A DNA stretch of 64,000 bases from Paraconexibacter algicola. Its GTDB lineage: Bacteria > Actinomycetota > Thermoleophilia > Solirubrobacterales > Solirubrobacteraceae. Numbering within the stretch: position 1 is the stretch's first letter; each line of letters starts with the position of its first letter. Location of the stretch: positions 1,756,978-1,820,977 of the forward strand of contig NZ_PYYB01000001.1 in assembly GCF_003044185.1 (NCBI RefSeq), written 5' to 3'. A model generated the notes under the pieces. It saw nothing but the letters and a program-made list of their open reading frames with translations. It made no database searches and was not told where the DNA came from. Of this stretch, positions 50,336 through 57,618 are shown in pieces. Both the position numbers and the translations under genes were made by a program.

Positions 50336-51766
50336 ATGAGCGATCTCCGCACGCCGACACCCGTCGCCTCGTTCGAGCTGCACGAGCTGCGCTCCGAGCA
50401 CGACCGGGTCGTCGTCCGGGGACGGTGGAGCGGCACGCGCGGCATGCGGTTCGTGCGCCCCACGCTGCTCGTCGGCGATCGTGAGGTGCTCGCCTCGCTG
50501 GAGCACAAGCCCTGGGCGCCCGACGAGGGCGCCCCCTGGACCGCGGCGTTCCCCTGGGAGGGGCCGGCGATCGAGCCGGGCGACGCCGCGCTGGCGGTGA
50601 CGCCGGCGGTGACCGTCCCGCTCGCCCCCGAGGCGTCGCGGTCCGCGCCGCCGGCGCCCGCCCCTGCTCACCGCGGCACGCCGCCCGCGCGTGCCGACCT
50701 GCCCGCGCGCGCCGACCGGCCTGCGCCCGCCGCCCCGTCGGCGGATGTCGACCTGTCCGCGCGTTCTGACCGGCCCGCGCCCGCGGACGAGCGCAACGCC
50801 GTGCGTCCCGACCGGCCCGAGCCCGTGGGCGCCGACCGGCGTGACCGCGGATCCGGCCAGCGGTCCGCCTCCGCGGACCGGCCCGCGCCCGCCATGGAGG
50901 CACCGGGGGCGGCCCCGGAGCTCGATCGGCTGCGGGCGCGGCTCGCCGGCGCCGAGCGCGACCGGGAGGAGGCGCGCGCGACCGCGAGCCGCCTGCGGGA
51001 GGACCTCGACGAGGCGCGCGAGCGACGGTTCGCGGCCGAGGACGCGCTCCGCACCGCGCAGGAGCAGCGCCACCGCGTGGAGCTCGAACGGGACGACGCG
51101 CGCGCCGACGGCCGGCGCTCCGAGGGCTGGGCGGAGCAGCAGAGCCGCCACGTGCGCAGCGTCCAGGAGGAGTCCGCCCGGCTGGTCCGGGAGCGCGACG
51201 AGCTGCGCGCCGCGCTCACCGCCGTGGAGCGCGAGCGCGACGAGGCGCTCCGTCGTGCCGAGCACGCGCGCGAGGCGCGCGACGAGACCCTGATCGCCTT
51301 CCGCGCGCTGGAGCGCCGCGCGCGCACCGGCGACACCGCCGACCACGCCGCGCTCCCGGTCGCGACACGCGACCGGCGCGCGGAGGCCGAGGACCCGGCG
51401 CCCGCCGCGCAGCGGCCAGCCGCCCGCGCGGAGCCCGCTCCCGAGCGGCTCGTCCCCCGCGACGACGGGGACGACGACACGCAGCTGCCCGCCGACCGGC
51501 GCCGCGCGCACGCCGACCCGACCCCGACCCCGACCGCGCCCGACGACGACCCGACGCTCGTGGCACCCGCCGACGACCCGGACGAGCCGCTCGGCGTCGT
51601 CGCGCTCCCCGCCGCGAAGGACCTCGCGGCGGACGTCCATCACGTCGACCGGCTGAGCGCCCGCCCGGTCACGGCGTTCGACGTCTGGGCCGTGCGGATC
51701 CTCGGCTCGGTCGCGGCGGTGTGCTTCCTCGGGCTGCTGCTGCTCCTGATGCTCACGTTCGCGTGA
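50336..51766 (+). CDS. Coiled-coil protein with C-terminal membrane anchor
   Basis: I do not recognise the whole protein (476 residues). Residues 1-85 form a compact beta-rich domain (VASFELHELRSEHDRVVVRG, MRFVRPTLLVGDREVLASLE). Residues about 90-185 are Pro/Ala/Arg-rich low complexity with near-repeats of ADRPAPA. Residues about 190-320 are a long heptad coiled coil (LDRLRARLAGAERDREEARA, RRFAAEDALRTAQEQRHRVE, LVRERDELRAALTAVERERD). An acidic/Pro-rich linker follows, and the protein ends in a single TM (ILGSVAAVCFLGLLLLLMLT). It is tail-anchored, with the bulk probably cytoplasmic. The stop overlaps the convergent amine oxidase gene by 14 bp. Confidence 0.78.
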   Translation: MSDLRTPTPVASFELHELRSEHDRVVVRGRWSGTRGMRFVRPTLLVGDREVLASLEHKPWAPDEGAPWTAAFPWEGPAIEPGDAALAVTPAVTVPLAPEASRSAPPAPAPAHRGTPPARADLPARADRPAPAAPSADVDLSARSDRPAPADERNAVRPDRPEPVGADRRDRGSGQRSASADRPAPAMEAPGAAPELDRLRARLAGAERDREEARATASRLREDLDEARERRFAAEDALRTAQEQRHRVELERDDARADGRRSEGWAEQQSRHVRSVQEESARLVRERDELRAALTAVERERDEALRRAEHAREARDETLIAFRALERRARTGDTADHAALPVATRDRRAEAEDPAPAAQRPAARAEPAPERLVPRDDGDDDTQLPADRRRAHADPTPTPTAPDDDPTLVAPADDPDEPLGVVALPAAKDLAADVHHVDRLSARPVTAFDVWAVRILGSVAAVCFLGLLLLLMLTFA

Positions 51767-53114
51767 GCGCCAGCGCGGCGAGCGCCTCGCCCGCCGCCCG
51801 CTCGCCGGACTGGATCGCCCCGTCGATGTAGCCGTTCCAGGTCGTCGCGGTCTCCGTGCCCGCCCAGTGCAGCCGGCCGGTCGGGGCGCGCACCGCGCGG
51901 CCGAACGCCGTCCACGTGCCGGGGGTGAAGAAGCCCGCGTAGCAGCCGCGGGTCCACTCCTCCGCCGACCAGTCCCGGTCGACGTACTCCACCGGCCGGG
52001 CGGCCCGCTCGCCGAACAGCCGCGCGAGCGTGCCGGTGACCGCGCGGCGCCGCTCGTCGGTCGACCGTCCCGAGAACGCCCGCGCCTCCGCGCCCTCGAG
52101 GAACACGAGCAGCACGCCGATCCCGGTGCCGTGCGGCGAGTTGTCGAACACGACCTTGCCCGGGCCGCGCAGGCTGATCGCCTGTCCCGACAGCCCGTCC
52201 GCCCGCCAGAACGGCTCCTCGTAGACGGACATCGTCTTGATCACGGAGCCGTTGGGCACCCGCTGGGTGAGCTGGTCGCGCGCGGCCGGGAGCGCGGGCG
52301 CGTAGCTGATCCGGGCGGCGAGCGCGGGGGCGAGCGCGACGATCACGCGGCGGGCACGGTGCTCGCCGGCCTCGCCGCGGACCACCACCTCCTCGCCCCG
52401 GGTCGTGATCGAGCGGACCGGCTGCCCCAGCTGCACCATCCCGTCGGGGAGCGTCGCGGCGAGGTCGAGCGCGAGCCGCTGCGACCCGCCGACGATCCGG
52501 TCCTGCTGCGCGCCGCCCCGGGTCCCGAGGAGGAGGTCGAAGCCACCCGCCGCGTGCATGTAGAAGAGGACGTGCAGCAGCGACACGTCCCGGGGCTCGC
52601 ACGCCCAGACCGCCGCGCACGAGAGCCGCAGCAGCTCGCGGCCGACCTCGGTCCGCAGCGACCGCACGATCCAGTCCTCGAACGTGCGGGCGTCCCAGCG
52701 CGCGGCACGGCGCGCGGCCCACGGCGCGTCCGTCGGCACCTGGCGGGCCATCGCCTCGAGCCGCAGCTGCGCCTGCCCGACGTCGACGAGGACCGCCGGG
52801 TTCAGCCGCGGGATGTCGCCCCGGTAGCGCGAGACGCCGCGGTGGTGCTCGACGAGGTTCAGCCCGGTCGCGTGCGTCGGGTAGGTGCGCAGGCCGAGCC
52901 GCTGCGCGAGCGCGACGGCACGGTGCTGCGTCGGCCCGATCCACTGGCCGCCGACCTCGACCGTGCCCCCGTGGTCGAGGTCGTGGTTCAGGAGCCGTCC
53001 GCCGACGCGGTCGCGCGCCTCGAGCACGACGACGTCACGGCCCGCGCGGTGCAGCGCGTCCGCCGCGGTGAGGCCGGCGATCCCGGCGCCGACGACGAGG
53101 ACGTCATGGGTCAT
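51753..53114 (-). CDS. Flavin monoamine oxidase family protein
   Basis: The 453-residue protein has the FAD motif VLVVGAGIAGLTAADALHRA, EARDRVGGRLLNHDLDHGG, and the C-terminal FAD/active-site block HWAGTETATTWNGYIDGAIQ. TRGCYAGFFTPGTW carries a Cys at the position of the covalent-FAD Cys of MAO-A/B, so the flavin may be covalently bound. It oxidises primary or polyamine substrates to imines with H2O2; the substrate is unknown. Divergent -10 elements overlap the M28 peptidase promoter. No signal peptide is evident. Confidence 0.92.
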   Translation of the reverse strand: MTHDVLVVGAGIAGLTAADALHRAGRDVVVLEARDRVGGRLLNHDLDHGGTVEVGGQWIGPTQHRAVALAQRLGLRTYPTHATGLNLVEHHRGVSRYRGDIPRLNPAVLVDVGQAQLRLEAMARQVPTDAPWAARRAARWDARTFEDWIVRSLRTEVGRELLRLSCAAVWACEPRDVSLLHVLFYMHAAGGFDLLLGTRGGAQQDRIVGGSQRLALDLAATLPDGMVQLGQPVRSITTRGEEVVVRGEAGEHRARRVIVALAPALAARISYAPALPAARDQLTQRVPNGSVIKTMSVYEEPFWRADGLSGQAISLRGPGKVVFDNSPHGTGIGVLLVFLEGAEARAFSGRSTDERRRAVTGTLARLFGERAARPVEYVDRDWSAEEWTRGCYAGFFTPGTWTAFGRAVRAPTGRLHWAGTETATTWNGYIDGAIQSGERAAGEALAALALTRT

Positions 53115-53124
53115 GGTGCGACTC

Positions 53125-53134
53125 AGCCTACGAT
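53125..53134. promoter_or_regulatory. Overlapping divergent -10 boxes
   Basis: TACGAT (53129-53134, plus) ends 6 nt before the M28 GTG. TAGGCT on the minus strand (53130-53125) ends 10 nt before the amine oxidase ATG. The two -10 elements share base pairs, so the promoters probably exclude each other. Confidence 0.5.
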
Positions 53135-53140
53135 CCGCCC

Positions 53141-54316
53141 GTGACCGCTGCCGAGGATCGCCTGCGCGAGGACGTCGAGGCGCTCTGCCGGATCGTCCGG
53201 TCCAGCGCGGGGGAGGGGGAGCGCCGGGCCGCCGCGTGGGTGGCCGGGCAGCTGCGCGACGCCGGCCTGCGCCCGGTCGTGCAGCCCTACCGCTCGCCGC
53301 GCGGGTACGCGCTCGCGCACGCGCTGCACGACGCCGCCGGGCTCGCCGCGATCGGCCGCGGCGGCCTGCTCGGGGCGGCCCTCACGCTCGCGGTCCTGCG
53401 CTCCTACGAGCGCGAGACGAGCGGCCGCGACCAGTGGGTCCGCCGCGTCCTGCCGTCCGGGGAGGGCGCGAACGTCGTCGTGCGCATCCCGGGAACCGGC
53501 GAGGTGCGCCGCACGCTCGTCCTCGTCGCGCACCTCGACGCGGCGCCGACCGGCTGGGTCTGGCGCCCGGCCTTCGCCAACGCGGGCGCGGGTCTGGCCC
53601 GGCGCACGCGGCGGATGTCCCCCGTGATGGGCGCGCTCACGGGCGCGTTCCTCGCCGGTGCGGCGGGCAGCGCCGTCGAGCGGGCAGCGCCGCGGGCCGG
53701 CCGCGCGCTGCGGACCGGCGCGCTGGCGACGATCGGGGTCGGCCTCGCGGGGCTCGTCAGCGTCGCCCGCGGCGCGACCGTGCCCGGGGCGTCCGACAAC
53801 GCGACGGGCGTCGCGGTCCTGCTCGGCCTCGCCCGCGCGCTCGCCGCCGCGCCGCCCGTGGGCGTCGACGTCGTGCTCGTCCTCCCCGGCGGCGAGGAGG
53901 CCGGGATGGGCGGCATGCGGGCCTTCGCCGACGGGCCGGTCCTCGCGGCGGCGCTGGCGGCGGGGCCGGTCACGGTCGTCGGCGTCGACACGCTCGGAGG
54001 CGGGACCCCGATCGTCGCCGCGGCCGAGGGGGCGATGCGCACCCACCGCTTCGATCCGGAGGCCGTTGCGCTCGTGCAGGCGGGCGCCCGCGCGGCCGGG
54101 GAGGACCCGCCCGCGCGCTGGCGGATCGGCGCCTGGACCGACCCGGTCCTCACCCAGCACCGCGGCATCCCGTCGACGACGCTGCTGAGCGTCGGGGACC
54201 GCGGCCACTACACCGAGTACCACCTGCCGACCGACACGCCCGACCGCGTCGACTGGGACTGCGTGGAGCGGTGCGCGCGGATCGTCGCGGGCGTGGTCGT
54301 GGCCGCGTCCGGGTAG
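53141..54316 (+). CDS. M28-family zinc peptidase with membrane-like insert
   Basis: The 391-residue protein has the complete M28 metal set: His131 (VAHLDAAPTG), Asp219 (GASDNATGVAV), Glu252-Glu253 (PGGEEAGMGG), Asp283 (VGVDTLGGG) and His361 (EYHLPTDTPDRVDW). Between His131 and Asp219 is an insert with hydrophobic stretches (MGALTGAFLAGAAGSAV and ALATIGVGLAGLVSVARG), and another lies at about 55-85, so part of the domain may contact a membrane. No signal peptide is present. It removes N-terminal amino acids from peptides in relatives. The GTG start is leaderless by position. Confidence 0.85.
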   Translation: MTAAEDRLREDVEALCRIVRSSAGEGERRAAAWVAGQLRDAGLRPVVQPYRSPRGYALAHALHDAAGLAAIGRGGLLGAALTLAVLRSYERETSGRDQWVRRVLPSGEGANVVVRIPGTGEVRRTLVLVAHLDAAPTGWVWRPAFANAGAGLARRTRRMSPVMGALTGAFLAGAAGSAVERAAPRAGRALRTGALATIGVGLAGLVSVARGATVPGASDNATGVAVLLGLARALAAAPPVGVDVVLVLPGGEEAGMGGMRAFADGPVLAAALAAGPVTVVGVDTLGGGTPIVAAAEGAMRTHRFDPEAVALVQAGARAAGEDPPARWRIGAWTDPVLTQHRGIPSTTLLSVGDRGHYTEYHLPTDTPDRVDWDCVERCARIVAGVVVAASG

Positions 54317-54325
54317 CCGTCGGAC

Positions 54326-54610
54326 ATGGCTTCACCATCGACGCTCGACGTCGGGGCCGCCCGGGTCCTGCTCCTCGACGCCCACGACCAGCTCCTGGCC
54401 CGTCGCGGCCGCTTCGTCCGCGCCGTCGAGGCGGAGGCCCTCGACCGCGTGGAGCGCGCACTGCAGAAGCTCGACGAGGGCACCTACGGGACCTGTGACG
54501 ACTGTGGCCGCGCGATCGCCGCGACCCGGATCGACACGGCGCCGGACAGCGTCCTGTGCGTCGCGTGCGAGGGCCGCGCCGCCCGCCGCCTCACCGCGCC
54601 GCGCAGCTGA
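54326..54610 (+). CDS. DksA/TraR-type zinc finger protein
   Basis: The 94-residue protein has an N-terminal helical part (LDRVERALQKLDEGTYGTCD) leading to a four-Cys zinc finger (CDDCGRAIAATRIDT ... CVACEG, pattern CxxC-x17-CxxC), the DksA/TraR C4-type. Such proteins bind RNA polymerase near the secondary channel and alter transcription; the short coiled coil here is closer to TraR-like than full DksA. It lies 9 bp after the peptidase gene and 22 bp before the zinc-ribbon SDR gene, in the same direction. Confidence 0.9.
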   Translation: MASPSTLDVGAARVLLLDAHDQLLARRGRFVRAVEAEALDRVERALQKLDEGTYGTCDDCGRAIAATRIDTAPDSVLCVACEGRAARRLTAPRS

Positions 54611-54632
54611 CCACCCGTACCATCCGGGCGCC

Positions 54633-56075
54633 ATGACGGCGCCCGACGGCATCGACCCGCAGGACCTCCAGCACGCGCTGCGCGTGCTCGCCGACGCGCA
54701 GTCGCTGTCGCCGCAGCACCCCGACTCGATCGCGTTGCAGCGCGCGACCGCCGCGCTGTTCAAGGCGGCCAAGGACCGCCGCCGCGCGGAGCGCCGCGCC
54801 GCGGTGAAGGCCAACGACGACGCGGTGACCGCGGCGACGGCGACCGCCGCGCCCGACCGGATCGACGACGAGACCGAGGGCCTGCCGCTCGCATCGCGGG
54901 CGGGCAACGGCTCGGCCGGCCGCCTGATCAAGGCGCGCGCCTGCTACGTCTGCAAGGAGCGCTTCCACGAGGTCGACGCGTTCTACCACCAGCTCTGTCC
55001 GTCCTGCGCGGCGTTCAACCACGAGCGTCGCGACCAGCACACCGACCTGCGCGGCCGGCGCGCGCTGCTCACCGGCGGGCGCGCGAAGATCGGCATGCAC
55101 ATCGCGCTGCGGCTGCTGCGCGACGGCGCGGACCTCACGATCACCACGCGCTTCCCGCGGGACGCCGCGCGCCGCTTCGCGCAGCTGGCCGACAGCGAGG
55201 AGTGGCTGACGCGGCTGCACGTCGTCGGCGTGGATCTGCGTGACCCGGCGCAGGTCGTGGCGCTCGCCGACGAGGTCGCCGCGCGCGGTCCGCTCGACGT
55301 CCTGATCAACAACGCCGCGCAGACGGTCAAGCGCCGCCCGCAGGCCTACGCGCTCGTCGCGGCGGGGGAGCGCGAGCCGCTGCCGGGCGGGCCGCTGCCC
55401 GAGATCGTCCAGCTCGGCCGCTCGCCCGACGCGGACGCGCAGACCTCCCGGCCGGCGATCTCGACCCCGCACTGGTCCCCGACGCCGGACGTCGTGGCGT
55501 CGATGGCGCTGACCGCCGGGAGCGCATCGCTGGAGCGGATCGCCGCCGGTCGCGCGGTCGACGCGGGCGGCCTGATCCCGGATCTCGACGACACGAACAG
55601 CTGGATCGACGCGGTCGACCAGGTCGACCCGATCGAGATGCTCGAGGTCCAGCTCTGCAACGCGACGGCGCCGTTCATCCTCATCGGCCGCCTGCGCGCG
55701 ACGCTGGCGGCGTCGACGGCGCGCCGCACGTACGTGGTCAACGTGTCCGCGATGGAGGGGCAGTTCGCGCGCGGCTACAAGGGGCCGGGGCACCCGCACA
55801 CCAACATGGCGAAGGCCGCGCTGAACATGCTCACGCGCACGAGCGCGCAGGAGATGTTCCAGACCGACGGGATCCTGATGACCGCGGTCGACACCGGCTG
55901 GATCACCGACGAGCGCCCGCACCCGACGAAGGCGCGGTTGGCGGAGGCGGGCTTCCACGCGCCGCTGGACCTCGTGGACGGCGCGGCCCGCGTGTACGAC
56001 CCGATCGTGCGCGGGGAGGCGGGGGAGGACCTCTTCGGCGTGTTCCTCAAGGACTACCGGGTCGCCGACTGGTAG
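54633..56075 (+). CDS. Zinc-ribbon + SDR-fold fusion protein with altered active site
   Basis: The 480-residue protein has a helical N-terminus (1-60), a zinc ribbon with Cys104, Cys107, Cys122, Cys125 (CYVCKERFHE ... CPSC), then a short-chain dehydrogenase/reductase domain. The SDR has ALLTGGRAKIGMHIALRLL, VDLRDPAQVV, LDVLINNAAQTVKRRPQ and VNVSAMEGQF. The usual YxxxK is HPHTNMAKAALNM: Lys394 is present but Thr390 stands at the Tyr position. A 100-residue insert sits between the NNA motif and the Ser. It binds NAD(P) by fold, but normal SDR catalysis is doubtful. The ATG is 9 nt after TACCAT. Confidence 0.83.
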   Translation: MTAPDGIDPQDLQHALRVLADAQSLSPQHPDSIALQRATAALFKAAKDRRRAERRAAVKANDDAVTAATATAAPDRIDDETEGLPLASRAGNGSAGRLIKARACYVCKERFHEVDAFYHQLCPSCAAFNHERRDQHTDLRGRRALLTGGRAKIGMHIALRLLRDGADLTITTRFPRDAARRFAQLADSEEWLTRLHVVGVDLRDPAQVVALADEVAARGPLDVLINNAAQTVKRRPQAYALVAAGEREPLPGGPLPEIVQLGRSPDADAQTSRPAISTPHWSPTPDVVASMALTAGSASLERIAAGRAVDAGGLIPDLDDTNSWIDAVDQVDPIEMLEVQLCNATAPFILIGRLRATLAASTARRTYVVNVSAMEGQFARGYKGPGHPHTNMAKAALNMLTRTSAQEMFQTDGILMTAVDTGWITDERPHPTKARLAEAGFHAPLDLVDGAARVYDPIVRGEAGEDLFGVFLKDYRVADW

Positions 56076-56093
56076 ACCGCTCCACTCCACCAT

Positions 56094-56122
56094 TTGACAA
56101 CTACACAGTAGTGGAGTAGCTT
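56094..56122 (+). promoter_or_regulatory. Sulfur operon promoter with operator in the spacer
   Basis: TTGACA (56094-56099) and TAGCTT (56117-56122) are spaced 17 bp. The perfect dyad ACTAC-ACA-GTAGT (56100-56112) fills the spacer. The start codon lies 7 nt after the -10. The ArsR-family protein encoded as the second gene is the expected repressor. Confidence 0.7.
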
Positions 56123-56129
56123 GCGGTCT

Positions 56130-57233
56130 ATGGTGCGAACCGTGGACCCCGAGACCCTCGCCGCCGAGCTGCTGTCCGGCGACCGCCCCGCCCTCGTCGA
56201 CGTGCGCCCGGCCGCCGACGCCGCCGGCTGGACGCTCGACGGGGACGGCGTCACGACCGTGAACGTCCCTGCCGTCGGCGTGCTGGACCCCCCGCACGCC
56301 GCCGCGGACCAGGTCCCCGCCGGCAGCGTGCTCGTCTGCACCCGCGGCCGCATGGCGACCGCCGTCGCGCAGGCGCTCCCGGAGAAGGACCTCCGGGTCC
56401 TCGACGGCGGGCTGCGCGCCTGGATCGGCCTGCTGCTGCCCCACCGCGTCGACGTCGGCGTCGACGGCCTCACCGTCCTGCAGGTCCAGCGCCCCGGTCG
56501 TGGCTGCCTCTCCTACGTCCTGGTCGCCGACGGGGAGGCGCTCGTCGTCGACCCGGCCCCGCACCCCGACGCGTACGTCGCGCTCGCCGCCGAGCACGGC
56601 GCGCGGATCGTCGGCGTGCTCGACACGCACCTGCACGCCGACCACCTCTCCGGGGCCCGCGCGCTCGCCGCCGCGGCCGACGCCCGTCACGTCGTCCCGG
56701 CCGCCACGGTCGACCGCGGCGTCGCGTTCACGCCCGACGCCACCGTCGCCGACGGGGAGACGCTCACGCTCGGGGCCCACGACCTCCGCGTCGTCGCCCT
56801 GCCCGGCCACACGACCGACATGACCGGCCTGCTCGTCGGCGACCGCGCGATTCTCTCCGGCGACTCGCTGTTCGCCGACGGCATCGCCCGTCCCGACCTC
56901 GAGGTCGGCGACCTCGAGCGGTCCCGCGCGATGGCGCGCACGCTGCACGCGACCCTGCGCCACCAGATCCTCTCGCTGCCCGGCGACGCGATCCTGCTCG
57001 GCGGTCACGCCCACCCCGGCCTGCGCGCGGGCGCGGTCGCGCCGACGCTCGACGCGGTCCGCGCCGCGGTGCCCGAGCTGGCGCTGGCGGACCCCGAGGC
57101 GTTCGCCGACGAGCTGCTGCGCGCGATGCCGCCGCGCCCCGCCAACTACGAGGCCGTCATCGAGGCCAACGCCGGCCGCACCGATCCCGATCCCGAGCTG
57201 GAGAGCGGCGGCAACAGCTGCTCCTCCCGCTGA
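56130..57233 (+). CDS. Rhodanese / metallo-beta-lactamase fusion (persulfide-dioxygenase-like)
   Basis: The 367-residue protein has an N-terminal rhodanese domain (1-95) with active-site loop VCTRGRMATAVAQALP. A metallo-beta-lactamase domain (about 110-310) follows, with THLHADHLSGA, PGHTTDMTG, LSGDSLF and LGGHAHPG, the ETHE1-type iron/zinc ligand set. The C-terminus PRPANYEAVIEANAG is also found in persulfide dioxygenases. It likely oxidises glutathione or mycothiol persulfide, with the rhodanese domain moving sulfane sulfur. The rhodanese is N-terminal, whereas several known fusions have it C-terminal. It ends SCSSR and is followed by ArsR. ATG 56130 fits the promoter; GTG 56133 is possible. 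Confidence 0.88.
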   Translation: MVRTVDPETLAAELLSGDRPALVDVRPAADAAGWTLDGDGVTTVNVPAVGVLDPPHAAADQVPAGSVLVCTRGRMATAVAQALPEKDLRVLDGGLRAWIGLLLPHRVDVGVDGLTVLQVQRPGRGCLSYVLVADGEALVVDPAPHPDAYVALAAEHGARIVGVLDTHLHADHLSGARALAAAADARHVVPAATVDRGVAFTPDATVADGETLTLGAHDLRVVALPGHTTDMTGLLVGDRAILSGDSLFADGIARPDLEVGDLERSRAMARTLHATLRHQILSLPGDAILLGGHAHPGLRAGAVAPTLDAVRAAVPELALADPEAFADELLRAMPPRPANYEAVIEANAGRTDPDPELESGGNSCSSR

Positions 57234-57258
57234 CCCCTCCCGCCCAGGAGCACCGACC

Positions 57259-57618
57259 ATGGCCGTCCCGCATCCCATCCCCGCCGACCTCGCCGAGCTC
57301 ATCGCCCAGCGCTTCCGCGTCATGGGTGACCCGCTGCGCATCCGCGCGCTCGACCTCCTGCGCGAGGAGGAGCTGTCCGTCGGGGAGCTCACCGAGCGCC
57401 TCGGCGCCTCGCAGCAGAACGTCTCCAAGCACCTCGGCGTCCTGCTCCAGGCCGGCATCGTCTCGCGGCGCAAGGAGGGCACCAGCTCGATCTACGCGAT
57501 CGCCGACCGCGCCGTCTTCGACCTCTGCGAGCAGGTCTGCGGCGGGCTGCAGCAGCAGCTCTCCGAGCTGACCGCCCTGCTCGGCGAGGCCGGCGCGAGC
57601 GCCGAGGCCGACCGATGA
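57259..57618 (+). CDS. ArsR-family regulator (possible sulfane-sulfur sensor)
   Basis: The 119-residue protein has the ArsR core (IAQRFRVMGDPLRIRALDLL, LTERLGASQQNVSKHLGVLL, RRKEGTSSIYAIADRAVFDL). Its only Cys pair is LCEQVCGGL in the C-terminal helix. The BigR/SqrR persulfide sensors use two Cys that form a tetrasulfide bridge, but theirs lie far apart in sequence, so this may be a different sensing chemistry. GGAGCA-like SD upstream of the ATG. The gene is coupled to the MMPL gene by ATGA and likely represses the operon through the dyad at 56100-56112. Confidence 0.88.
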   Translation: MAVPHPIPADLAELIAQRFRVMGDPLRIRALDLLREEELSVGELTERLGASQQNVSKHLGVLLQAGIVSRRKEGTSSIYAIADRAVFDLCEQVCGGLQQQLSELTALLGEAGASAEADR

